Below, in pieces: positions 8,876 to 17,396 of a stretch of DNA of 64,000 nt. How positions within the stretch are numbered: the first letter of the stretch is position 1; each line of letters begins with the position of its first letter. The stretch covers positions 1,589,740 through 1,653,739 of the forward strand of contig NZ_CP014222.1 in NCBI RefSeq assembly GCF_000969645.2, written 5' to 3'. The notes beneath the pieces are model-generated. The model saw only the letters and a program-made list of their open reading frames with translations. It was not told the origin of the DNA and ran no database searches. Source of the DNA: Janthinobacterium sp. B9-8 (GTDB lineage Bacteria; Pseudomonadota; Gammaproteobacteria; Burkholderiales; Chitinibacteraceae). Position numbers and translations under genes: made by a program.

Positions 8876-10552
8876 TCATAGATTATTCCTAGCTTGCCTT
8901 TTTTTACACCATTGCCCATGAATAATTTTTATTTTATCAGGAAATCTCATGCGATCATCTGACATGAAATCTAAAAACTCTGAAAGCATTCTTGATTTCA
9001 TTAAGGAATAAAAGGTCAATACGGCAATAGGAATAAACGTCACGAAAAAGTACCCTATTCTGCGCCATGACGGCTCTGCCGCAAGATCAAATAAATTCAT
9101 CCCCAGAAAGCCAGTCACTGTCGTACCTACCAAACCCAGAATCGTTACCACCGTCAGGCGCACCACCGTATCGGCCTGCCGATGCAAATCATCGTTTTCT
9201 AAATACTGGCTCATGCTATGGATGGATTCGCGTACTTCTGTAAACAAAGCTTCTGTGCCCAGATGGCGGCGGGCAATATGAAACATTTGATCGGCCACCA
9301 CTTGATTAGAGATTTCACTAAACCAATAGCGCTGGGTAAAACGCAAAAACACCTCTTGCAGAATATGAATATCCCGTTTGAAACGCCGGGCAGAGCCTGC
9401 ATCGCCCACTTGCAAACGTGATAACGCCACCGCCAGCCGGTCAGAAAACATCAGTAATGCGGCTTTATGAAAATGAGCAATCATCATCAGTAAAAAATAC
9501 TGATGCCTGAATTGCCCCAAGGCACCGGTAAACGGATCGCTAAAAAAACCATGGGTATGCTTGCCTACCAGCACAAAAGCATGGCCATCACACATCATGC
9601 GAGTGGATGATGAATCATGGCGACGCTCCGGCACCCAAAAGCGGTCGTAGCAGCAGTTTGCTTCGAAATCCTGAAATACTTTGGCGGTATAGGGCAAATC
9701 GCCGCCCTGCGAAGGCCGCGTCACCATACCCAGCCGGTAGAAATCTTCATCACTTAGATCAAAGGGATCGTCAAAAGCCAGATAAGCCATCAAGGGCATG
9801 CGGTGATATTCAATTTGCCGATACCGCAGTTCGCCGATTTCGTTTGAATGGTGCAATACCAAAGGCCGCAACAAAGCATCCCAATGTTGTGCCATAGGGG
9901 CAGCGCGAAACTCACCCACATGGGATAAAAACTTGGATTTATCATTGTAATCCGAGGCGGCAATCACGCCTCCTTTTACATCCAGCCATTTCACCTGTTG
10001 CAAGCAGCTTGCCGCCGTTTTATCTTCATCCCACTGCGCAGGAAAAGCGCGGCCAAACCTGAACAGCGTATCCTGCACCCGGCTGAGCGGCACATTATCC
10101 GCAAGAATTTCAAACGCCAGAATTACGATATCAATATCATAAAAAAAATACAGATCAATATGCGCCACTTTAAAGTCTTGCCGCGTGCCATCCTTATAAT
10201 GCATACGCACCGTACAGATATCATGCCGCCTGAATACATGCAGTGGTGAGCCGCCATAACTTGCCGTACTCCCCGCCTCTGCCGCCCCTTCGCCATATAA
10301 GAACCGCTGCACATAGGGCAGAAAAGTGACAAATTCGCGGTAATGTCGTTCTTGAAATGCCTGAGGATCCATATCAAACACTGAGGGCCGCATCTGCCAG
10401 GGCGAATCCTCATCCAGCAACTGATTCATCAGCTCCCAATGCCGCCCCATTACCGCCCCGCTGCCCACAGGCTGGGCGAGTGGCATCAACTGCAAAGGCC
10501 AAATTAAAATCTGCCTAAAATGGCGAACAATGGTTTCAGCGGCATCAGCCAT
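8876..10552 (-). CDS. CorA-like divalent cation transporter
   Basis: A 558-residue protein with a long soluble N-terminal part and two membrane segments close to the C-terminus. The first ends with GMN (about residues 484-486, in TGFLGMNLF), the signature of CorA/Mrs2 Mg2+ channels, and the second is GYFFVTFIPIAVLTFY. The cytoplasmic part is nearly 200 residues longer than classical CorA, so the substrate is less certain. A GGGGAG ribosome site precedes the ATG. It lies between glyA and the purine cluster without obvious coupling. Confidence 0.8.
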   Translation of the reverse strand: MADAAETIVRHFRQILIWPLQLMPLAQPVGSGAVMGRHWELMNQLLDEDSPWQMRPSVFDMDPQAFQERHYREFVTFLPYVQRFLYGEGAAEAGSTASYGGSPLHVFRRHDICTVRMHYKDGTRQDFKVAHIDLYFFYDIDIVILAFEILADNVPLSRVQDTLFRFGRAFPAQWDEDKTAASCLQQVKWLDVKGGVIAASDYNDKSKFLSHVGEFRAAPMAQHWDALLRPLVLHHSNEIGELRYRQIEYHRMPLMAYLAFDDPFDLSDEDFYRLGMVTRPSQGGDLPYTAKVFQDFEANCCYDRFWVPERRHDSSSTRMMCDGHAFVLVGKHTHGFFSDPFTGALGQFRHQYFLLMMIAHFHKAALLMFSDRLAVALSRLQVGDAGSARRFKRDIHILQEVFLRFTQRYWFSEISNQVVADQMFHIARRHLGTEALFTEVRESIHSMSQYLENDDLHRQADTVVRLTVVTILGLVGTTVTGFLGMNLFDLAAEPSWRRIGYFFVTFIPIAVLTFYSLMKSRMLSEFLDFMSDDRMRFPDKIKIIHGQWCKKRQARNNL

Positions 10553-10719
10553 CTTGGTCTCCCCTTCCTAATAAAGTAAGAGTAGATCAAAGCGCGCTAT
10601 TAATAAGCCATCGAAAGGCAAAGACTTATTTATCCGCACAATCAAAATAACCCGCTCACCCCACAGGGCTTGCGGCAAATACAAGCAGACAACACAAAAC
10701 CAGTAAATTACGCCTGCAA

Positions 10720-10756
10720 AAAAGCCCTTATTTACTCAGCGTAAATAAGGGCTTTT
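10720..10756 (-). terminator. Rho-independent terminator of the purine salvage operon
   Basis: A 16-bp perfect stem (arms AAAAGCCCTTATTTAC and GTAAATAAGGGCTTTT, 5-nt loop) lies 22 nt after the hpt stop. On the minus strand it is followed by a T run. Confidence 0.8.
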
Positions 10757-10778
10757 AAAATCAACCAACCGCACAATA

Positions 10779-11333
10779 TTACATGCCTTGTACCGCATAA
10801 ATGGCCAGCGTATTGCGCCAATAGCCTTGGTAATCCATACCACAACCAAATAAGAAGCGATCTTCTACTTCCAGGCCCACATAATCCGCAGCCACACCCA
10901 CCGCTTTACGATCATGTTTTTTATCCACCAGCACAGCAACGCGTACTTCTTTTGCGCCTTGTTCACGGCAATATTCCAAGATGGCTGCCAGTGTATGACC
11001 CTCATCAAGAATATCGTCCACGATCACCACAACACGACCTTTCATGCTTTCTTGTGGTTTTACTTTCCAATCCAGCATGCCGCCACTAGTTTCTTTGCGA
11101 TAACGCGTGGCATGCATATAAGACACTTCGAGAGGGAAGCGTAAGCGTGGCAATAAATGCCCTGACACAATCAAGCCACCATTCATAACGGTGTAAACAA
11201 TCGGATTGGCGTATTGCAAATCAGCGGTCATTGCCACCGCCATACGATCCAGCGCAGCCAGCACTTCGGCCTCGCTGTGCAGGCAATCCGAATTATCAAT
11301 AATGGTTTGGGCTTCAGGGAGTTCTAGGGTCAC
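10779..11333 (-). CDS. hpt: Hypoxanthine-guanine phosphoribosyltransferase
   Basis: A 184-residue type I phosphoribosyltransferase. The PRPP-binding motif VVVIVDDILDEGHTLAAIL is intact. It salvages hypoxanthine and guanine to IMP and GMP. I chose GTG 11333 because AGAAGAGG lies a few bases upstream and the protein then begins TLELPEAQTII; an ATG at 11390 would add an asparagine-rich extension. It follows apt and a purine permease on the same strand, and a strong terminator closes the unit. Confidence 0.88.
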   Translation of the reverse strand: MTLELPEAQTIIDNSDCLHSEAEVLAALDRMAVAMTADLQYANPIVYTVMNGGLIVSGHLLPRLRFPLEVSYMHATRYRKETSGGMLDWKVKPQESMKGRVVVIVDDILDEGHTLAAILEYCREQGAKEVRVAVLVDKKHDRKAVGVAADYVGLEVEDRFLFGCGMDYQGYWRNTLAIYAVQGM

Positions 11334-11435
11334 GATAGCGTACCTCTTCTTCAAATGATTTAAATAATTCAAATAAAAACGGGCAGGCACTGTTTGGATT
11401 TAACGTAACAAACACAGCGCCGCCACGACACATCT

Positions 11436-11996
11436 TTAATGACCTGCGTAATCGCAAACAGTAAACAGAGGGATACCCTGCTCACGTACGATTTTTGATC
11501 CACCCAATTCAGGCAAATCAACAATAGCAGCTGCTTCAACAATAGTTGCACCAAGGCGGTTTAACAGCTTAGCTGCCGCCACCATGGTACCGCCTGTTGC
11601 CACCAAATCATCAATCAGCAAAACACGGTCGCCTTTTTTACAGGCATCGGTATGAATCTCAACTGTGGCCGAGCCGTATTCCAGCTCGTATTCTTCTGCC
11701 ACTGTTAAAAAGGGCAATTTGCCTTTTTTGCGCACGGGCACAAAGCCCAAGTTTAATTCATAGGCCACTACCGCACCCAGAATAAAACCACGCGCATCCA
11801 CACCGGCCACCATGTCTAAATCCATATCCATATAGCGATGCACAAAGATATCGACCAAGACACGAAAGGTTTTTTTATCTTGCAATAAAGGCGTGATGTC
11901 ACGGAACTGCACGCCAGCCTGCGGCCAATCAGGCACAGTACGGATGCGATCCCGAATATAATCCGCGTAAGGCGGCTCAGCTTGCAATAAGCTCAT
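11436..11996 (-). CDS. apt: Adenine phosphoribosyltransferase
   Basis: A 186-residue Apt that converts adenine and PRPP to AMP. Motifs: [25 protein letters not shown], and the PRPP loop [14 protein letters not shown]. The ribosome site is AAGGGAAA. The region just upstream is a diverged copy of the permease-end/apt-start junction offset by exactly 100 bp, so this copy appears to have come in as a replacement. Neighbours are the NCS2 permease upstream and hpt downstream. Confidence 0.95.
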   Translation of the reverse strand: MSLLQAEPPYADYIRDRIRTVPDWPQAGVQFRDITPLLQDKKTFRVLVDIFVHRYMDMDLDMVAGVDARGFILGAVVAYELNLGFVPVRKKGKLPFLTVAEEYELEYGSATVEIHTDACKKGDRVLLIDDLVATGGTMVAAAKLLNRLGATIVEAAAIVDLPELGGSKIVREQGIPLFTVCDYAGH

Positions 11997-12027
11997 TGAA
12001 TATTTCCCTTAGCCAAAAGCGGCAAAT

Positions 12028-12096
12028 TTAACGCGCTGTACGAATACGGCCCCAAATACAATCTGCATAAGGTGATTCTGCCTGCAATAAGCTCAT
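12028..12096 (-). pseudogene. Relic 5' end of an apt gene
   Basis: Reads MSLLQAESPYADCIWGRI and stops after 22 codons; the intact Apt begins [18 protein letters not shown]. Of 21 aligned codons, 8 differ synonymously and 5 nonsynonymously. It has its own AAGGGAAA ribosome site and follows the permease stop directly. After the relic comes a second copy of the permease's last codons (VKFAAFG and stop, at about 12006-12032), differing only synonymously, and then the intact apt. This is a diverged tandem duplication of the gene junction. Confidence 0.85.
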
Positions 12097-12109
12097 CAAA
12101 TCTTTCCCT

Positions 12110-13402
12110 TTAACCAAAGGCTGCAAATTTAACCAGCCACAGCGCAGTAATAATCAACACGGCGGGGCTCAGGTCTTTATAGCGGCCTGCCAACACTTTA
12201 ATCGCAGCGTAGCTAATAAAACCAAAGGCAATCCCGTCAGCAATCGAATAGGTAAATGGCATGCCAACTGCAGTAATCACGGCAGGCGCGGCTTCGGTAA
12301 TATCATCCCAATCAATTTCGGCCAAACCACGCGCCATCAAAACGGCCACATAGCAAAGCGCGGGCGCTGTGGCATAAGCGGGCACAGTACCTGCCAATGG
12401 TGCAACAAACAGCGCGGCCAAAAACAAGATCGCAACGACTAAGCTAGTCAGACCCGTGCGGCCGCCTGCTGCAACGCCTGCCGCTGATTCAACATAGGCG
12501 GTTACACTCGAAGTACCCAAGGCAGCCCCTACCATAATGGCAGAAGAATCAGCGAACAGCGCTTTCTTTAAACGTGGCAGTTTGCCATCTTTATCCAGCA
12601 AACCAGAGCGATGAGAAACGCCGACTAAAGTGCCGGTAGTATCAAACAAATCAACAAAGAAGAAAATAAACACCACACCCAGAAGGCCCGCATTCAGCGC
12701 ACTTTTAATATCCATTTGCATAAAGGTCGGTGCAATCGACGGTGGCGGTGAAAACACACCTTTGAATTCGGTTAAGCCGAATAAAATCGACAGCAGCGTT
12801 ACACCTAATACGCCAATAATAATCGCGCCTTTTACTTTACGGTATTCAAGCGCCGCAATTAAAAAGAAGCCCAATACGGCTAATAATGTGCTTGGTGCAT
12901 GGATATCACCCAATTGCACCATGGTCACGGGCGAAGCGGTAATCAGCCCAGCGCTTTTGAGCCCAATAATAGCCAGAAACAATCCCACACCGGCAGAAAT
13001 AGCTAGCTTTAAAGAATGCGGAATGGCATTCACCAGTACTTCACGCAATTTAAACGAGGAAACCAGCACAAAAACCACGCCAGAAATAAACACCGCACCC
13101 AGCGCAGTTTGCCAAGGCACACCCATGCCTTTAACCACAGCAAAGGTAAAATAAGCATTCAAACCCATACCTGGGGCTAGCGCAATCGGGTAATTAGCCA
13201 AAAGCGCCATCACGGCAGTACCAAAAGCCGCAGCCAAACAGGTCGCCACAAACACGGCATTAAAATCCATACCGGTTTGCGCCAGAATGGCCGGATTAAC
13301 AAAAATAATATAGGCCATGGTTAAAAACGTTGTAAAACCCGCGATCACTTCGGTTTTAACGTTAGTACCGTGTTCTTTTAGTTTGAACAATGCTTCGAGC
13401 AT
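12110..13402 (-). CDS. NCS2-family adenine/guanine/hypoxanthine permease (AzgA/PbuG type)
   Basis: A 430-residue membrane protein with 12-14 predicted segments. Family signs are TEVIAGFTTFLTMAYIIFVNP near the N-terminus, APGMGLNAYF in TM3, and FVDLFDTTGTLVGV plus GTSSVTAYVESAAGV in the substrate region. These match AzgA-type purine permeases (AdeP, PurP, PbuG) rather than uracil/xanthine transporters. It heads the salvage unit with apt and hpt, so imported bases are trapped as nucleotides. Exact purine preference cannot be read from the sequence. Confidence 0.9.
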   Translation of the reverse strand: MLEALFKLKEHGTNVKTEVIAGFTTFLTMAYIIFVNPAILAQTGMDFNAVFVATCLAAAFGTAVMALLANYPIALAPGMGLNAYFTFAVVKGMGVPWQTALGAVFISGVVFVLVSSFKLREVLVNAIPHSLKLAISAGVGLFLAIIGLKSAGLITASPVTMVQLGDIHAPSTLLAVLGFFLIAALEYRKVKGAIIIGVLGVTLLSILFGLTEFKGVFSPPPSIAPTFMQMDIKSALNAGLLGVVFIFFFVDLFDTTGTLVGVSHRSGLLDKDGKLPRLKKALFADSSAIMVGAALGTSSVTAYVESAAGVAAGGRTGLTSLVVAILFLAALFVAPLAGTVPAYATAPALCYVAVLMARGLAEIDWDDITEAAPAVITAVGMPFTYSIADGIAFGFISYAAIKVLAGRYKDLSPAVLIITALWLVKFAAFG

Positions 13403-13503
13403 GAGCCCATTTCCCCGTTAAATAAAAACAAATAAGCCGGAGCGTATTGATGCAATCTAAATAGAAAACAAAAATACATTCCGACTTTCGCACGCTTAAA
13501 AAA

Positions 13504-14073
13504 TCAACTACCCACACCAGACAAAGCCAATACACCCAACAGAGCAAAAACGGCTGCGGCTACAAAACGTACATAACGCAGAATATGCATTCGGGCGGCA
13601 ATCCACTTACCCACAAAAACGGCAGGCACATCGGCAATCATCATGCCGACCGTTGTACCGGCAACCACCGCCCACAAAGGCTGATATTTCAGCGCCAACG
13701 CCACAGTGGCCACTTGCGTTTTATCGCCAATCTCAGCCAAAAAGAAAGCTAAAGTTGTAGCAATAAATGCGCCATAAGGCTTGATTTGCGCCTCTTCTTC
13801 GCCCATTTCATCAGGCACCAGTGCCCAGGCGGCAATCGCTAAAAAGCCCAAACCAATCACCCAGCGCAAAACAAGGGGCGAAATCATACCTGCTACCTGC
13901 TGGCCGATCCAACCGGCAGCAAAGTGATTCAGTACAGTCGCAACAAAGATACCCAAGATAATGGGCAAAGGACGGCGAAAGCGTGCGGCCAGAATTAACG
14001 CAAGTAATTGCGTTTTATCGCCAATTTCGGCGATGGCGACAACGCCAGTAGAAATAAGAAAGGTATCAATCAT
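13504..14073 (-). CDS. UPF0016/GDT1-family manganese exporter
   Basis: A 189-residue membrane protein with two EIGDKTQ motifs (AIAEIGDKTQLLAL near residue 15 and LAEIGDKTQVATV in the middle), the signature of the TMEM165/GDT1/MneA family of Mn2+ or Ca2+ transporters. Start chosen at ATG 14073 (MIDTFLISTGVVAIAEIG); the longer upstream frame is the riboswitch region. The upstream Mn2+ riboswitch strongly supports manganese export as the role. Confidence 0.9.
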   Translation of the reverse strand: MIDTFLISTGVVAIAEIGDKTQLLALILAARFRRPLPIILGIFVATVLNHFAAGWIGQQVAGMISPLVLRWVIGLGFLAIAAWALVPDEMGEEEAQIKPYGAFIATTLAFFLAEIGDKTQVATVALALKYQPLWAVVAGTTVGMMIADVPAVFVGKWIAARMHILRYVRFVAAAVFALLGVLALSGVGS

Positions 14074-14083
14074 CGAGTCGTGT

Positions 14084-14300
14084 TTCCGGGGCGGGCAGGA
14101 TAGAGGTCGCACAGCATTGCCCACCCCGGGAAATGCTGAACGAACCTCAGGTCTTGTCAAGTTGATCAATATTCTGTGTTCAGAACACCGCCCCAACCGA
14201 ATACGCCATGAATCAAACGATCCAAGTATGTTGACGTACTCCCCGCAAACCGTTCTTTCAAACTCGTTGCAGGCGACTACTCCCCCGAAGACCAAAGCGC
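14084..14300 (-). promoter_or_regulatory. yybP-ykoY manganese riboswitch
   Basis: On the minus strand the leader has the class's conserved pieces in order: GGGGGAGTAG (14277-14286), then GTCAACATACTTGG (14223-14236), then an AAGACCT element near 14150. Close to the start codon is a strong stem formed by 14118-14132 and 14084-14097 (arms TTCCCGGGG... and ...CCCCGGAA), a likely expression platform about 10 nt before the ATG. Binding of Mn2+ in this class turns on exporter genes, which fits the downstream UPF0016 gene. Confidence 0.88.
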
Positions 14301-14376
14301 GGATTTTAACCACCCCGTATGCATGCTGCAATCCCAGATTACAAAAACCGCATATACAAACTACTATTTACATGTA

Positions 14377-14853
14377 TCAAATGGCCGTTTTGATATGATT
14401 TAGCAGTGCTTCACACCCCGCCTCAACCTGATCTAACACCGTCTCAAATCCAGCTGTGCCGCCATAGTAAGGATCTAACACCTCGTTTTGAGCAGGCACA
14501 GGAGCAAAGGATAAAAATAATTTCACCCGTGATTGATATTCTGGCGGGCATTGCCGCTGTAAATCCCTTAAATGACCATTATCCATCGCCAAAATCAAAT
14601 CAAACTCAGCAAAATCGCTCTGCTGCACGCTGCGGGCGCGCAAAAAAGACAAATCAAAACCGCGTTTTTTAGCATGACTTTGCGAACGTCGATCTGGCGG
14701 CTCCCCAATGTGATAATCCTGTGTACCGGCAGAATCCACCTCAATGGCATGGCTTAGCCCCGCAGCCTCTACCATTTGCCGCATCACCCCATCTGCAGTG
14801 GGGCTTCTACAAATGTTGCCAGTGCATACAAAAATAACTTTAATTTTTTTCAT
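14377..14853 (-). CDS. Low-molecular-weight protein-tyrosine phosphatase
   Basis: A 158-residue phosphatase with the P-loop CTGNICRSP near the N-terminus and the acid motif DPYYGG in the C-terminal third, so the active site is intact. Start at ATG 14853 (MKKIKVIFVCTGN); a TTG three codons upstream is less likely. There is no adjacent tyrosine kinase or exopolysaccharide gene, so the target is unknown. It borders a 1.2-kb AT-rich gene-poor stretch. Confidence 0.9.
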   Translation of the reverse strand: MKKIKVIFVCTGNICRSPTADGVMRQMVEAAGLSHAIEVDSAGTQDYHIGEPPDRRSQSHAKKRGFDLSFLRARSVQQSDFAEFDLILAMDNGHLRDLQRQCPPEYQSRVKLFLSFAPVPAQNEVLDPYYGGTAGFETVLDQVEAGCEALLNHIKTAI

Positions 14854-16085
14854 TAAAATCAACCAATTCGAAAAAAAACATTAAAAAAACAATCAATTAC
14901 CATAAATATAAAATGGAGGACATTTGGGCATACTCATTATGCCCTGCCCTAATTTTAAAACAATAATATGTGGTGTTTTTACACCGTTTGGACCAGCAAA
15001 TTAGATCGAATCATCTCCTGAATGATTGACCGTTTGCTGGCGCAAAGATACCAATGCAGCTTTAAATCTCTAATAGAAGATTATGTTAAACCGCCTGCAA
15101 ACAGTCGCTAAAGTTGGGTTGATTACAGAGTACAACAGTCGATATTGAGATTTGCACAATCGGCTACATCCAAATGCAAGATTAGGTGATGCTGCCTTGC
15201 AGATGCTTGCAGGAGAATATGGGCTTCAGACAAAAACTGACACAACAGTAATTTAATCCGTCAGCAATGCATACTCAACTCCCCCACTTTTGGCTTCATT
15301 ACTCCCTTGGCACTAATTGTGCTAACTATATTCCAAAAGAAAACATAAAAATGATTGACTCATTTTTATACTATAAATCAATAGCTTAAATTTTAAATTG
15401 TTGATTTATAGTATTTTACAAAAGTTCAAAAAAAACATTCGTGCAACTTAAAACTGTAACGATGCGTCAGTAAGCGGTAAATATTTACCTAGTTTAATTA
15501 CTTGTATATACAATAAAATTGTAATTATTTATAAGAATATGATCGTACTTCAACACAAAAATTGAAATAACAGGGTCTTTTTAGCTGAGAAATAATTCAA
15601 GAAACACCAGTTCACTTCAAAGAGAACAGAACTTAATCAGACTTGTAATCTAGGATCCGCCCAAGACACAACCGTGAAAGACGCCTTCGGTATCGGCCAC
15701 GCAATACACCTGAGAAACGTAATCAGCGGTGCATTAGAAATCTCGCTCAGTCGCTTCGACGCACTTTCAGAAACCCCCCGCACACAATCTGGGGCACTTC
15801 TAGAAAATGAAGTGAAACGGCGATCAAAGACTTCGATAACTTTGATCGTAGCTATTTCACTAGAGGACTCGGCCCCCATTCGCGTGATCATCATTCAAGC
15901 ATGTTTTGTTGCCCTTTTTTCATGGTTTGGATGGGTGTTTTGTAGCCCATAGCCGTTTAAAAAGTAGCTAAGGAAATTTGTCTATTTGTAGCTTCGTCAT
16001 TTTTCTGCAGCATCTTTCTAGACTTTCTCCATAAGAAAGTCTACCGATTAAACACACAGATTAACTTAACTAAATTGTTGGCTCG
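14854..16085. other. AT-rich, gene-poor stretch left of the LuxC/LuxE-type operon
   Basis: About 1.2 kb without a recognisable gene. 14854-15620 is strongly AT-rich and includes an imperfect inverted repeat (ACTATAAATCAA at 15370-15381 and TTGATTTATAGT at 15401-15412). 15640-15950 has higher GC and short open frames on both strands (about 85-92 codons) that I do not recognise. The last 130 nt form the leader of the next operon. The composition suggests an insertion boundary. Confidence 0.6.
16019..16043. promoter_or_regulatory. Perfect inverted repeat in the leader of the LuxC/LuxE-type operon
   Basis: Arms TAGACTTTCT and AGAAAGTCTA, perfect over 10 bp with a 5-nt spacer, end 42 nt before the first start codon. 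It could be a dimeric repressor site or an RNA hairpin. No regulator gene is next to it. Confidence 0.55.
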
Positions 16086-17342
16086 ATGTCTTCCTTTACC
16101 CGCTCGCTCTTACCGATTTCCTCCCGTCAGGCGCTGTTTTTTTGTTTGCTACTCGCCACATTTGAACTGCTGACCTATGTCGGTAGCGATATTGTGATGC
16201 CCGCCATGTTGTATGTGGTTGCAGACCTCAATGCCCCCGTTAGCCATGTACCCATAGCGCTGAACGCCTATTTGCTGGGCGGCGTCGCCTTCCAATGGCT
16301 TATCGGCCCCTTGTCGGATCGTTTTGGCCGTCGCCCATTGTTGTTGATTGGCGCAATCCTGTTTGCCGTGGCCTGTCTGATCACGCCCTTGGTAAGCGGC
16401 ATCTATGTATTCAACGCGTTACGCTTTATTCAGGGCATTGCGCTGGGCTTTGTAGTGGTGGTGAGTTACCCCGCGCTACAAGAGTCCTTTCAGGAAACCG
16501 ATGCGGTTCGCCTTATGGCGTTGTTGGCCAATATCGCCTTGCTGTCGCCATTATTAGGCCCATTACTGGGCAGTATGCTGCTGGAGGTTTTGACGTGGCG
16601 CACACTGTTTGTTGGCGTGGGCCTATGTGCCGTTTTAGCCTTGATCGGGCTGTGGTTTTTTATGCCTGAAACCATAGGCGTTACGCGTAAAGATGGCAGT
16701 CGGCTTGAGCCAGCGCCGCTTAATCTGGCAAGCATTTTGGCAAGTTACCGTGAGCTACTGGGCAATGCTCGCTTTATGCACGGCAGCTTGGCGCTGGGGC
16801 TCATCAGCATCCCATTGATTGGCTGGATCGGCCTTGCACCTTTACTGATGATGAATAATCTGGGGCTGAGCTCTATTGCCTACGGCCTGTGGCAGTTGCC
16901 GATTTTTGGTGGCTTGATTGCCGGCAATCTGGCGTTAAATTATCTGGTTGCCCGCTTTGAACTTGATGCACTGATTCGCTTATCGCTATGGCCTATTTTT
17001 GGGGGCTTACTCTTGATGCTGGGAGCCACCTTGGTCACCGGCCACTTATTGGCGTTAGTGCTGGGCTTAACGATCTACGCCTTTGGCATGGGCATTTGCA
17101 ACGCCACGCTTTACCGGCAGACCTTGTTTGCCAGCGAGAGTGGCAAAGGCACTGTTGCCGCCATGTTGGGGATGATTTCTGTCGCCACTATCGGCCTAGG
17201 CAGTTCGGCGCTTGCGGTATTGGGTGCGGGTACCAGCCTTGCTGCTTTCGCCATCGCGACCAGTATTAGTGCGGGTTTGGCGCTCTGGCCACTGTGGTGC
17301 TTGCTTAAGCGTCCGCCTATGACTGCCGCCGTTACGATTTAA
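16086..17342 (+). CDS. MdfA-like multidrug/metabolite exporter (MFS)
   Basis: A 418-residue MFS protein with 12 predicted membrane segments. It resembles E. coli MdfA along its length: FELLTYVGSDIVMPAML contains E27 and D35, matching the functional acidic pair E26/D34 of MdfA; GPLSDRFGRRP is the MFS loop 2-3 motif; LANIALLSPLLGPLLG and YAFGMGICNATL also match. It exports hydrophobic or cationic compounds by proton antiport. As first gene of an operon of activating and reducing enzymes it may export the product or give self-resistance; that is inference. Confidence 0.88.
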   Translation: MSSFTRSLLPISSRQALFFCLLLATFELLTYVGSDIVMPAMLYVVADLNAPVSHVPIALNAYLLGGVAFQWLIGPLSDRFGRRPLLLIGAILFAVACLITPLVSGIYVFNALRFIQGIALGFVVVVSYPALQESFQETDAVRLMALLANIALLSPLLGPLLGSMLLEVLTWRTLFVGVGLCAVLALIGLWFFMPETIGVTRKDGSRLEPAPLNLASILASYRELLGNARFMHGSLALGLISIPLIGWIGLAPLLMMNNLGLSSIAYGLWQLPIFGGLIAGNLALNYLVARFELDALIRLSLWPIFGGLLLMLGATLVTGHLLALVLGLTIYAFGMGICNATLYRQTLFASESGKGTVAAMLGMISVATIGLGSSALAVLGAGTSLAAFAIATSISAGLALWPLWCLLKRPPMTAAVTI

Positions 17343-17396
17343 TTTTTAACTACCCCCTTCCGCTTTTGTTTATTTATCTTGCCTAGGAAATCATTT

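Noticed and set aside
15637..15952. Open frames of about 85-92 codons on both strands left of the candidate operon
   Set aside because: They overlap each other on opposite strands, show no family motif or ribosome site, and lie in a gene-poor stretch; kept only as part of the region description.
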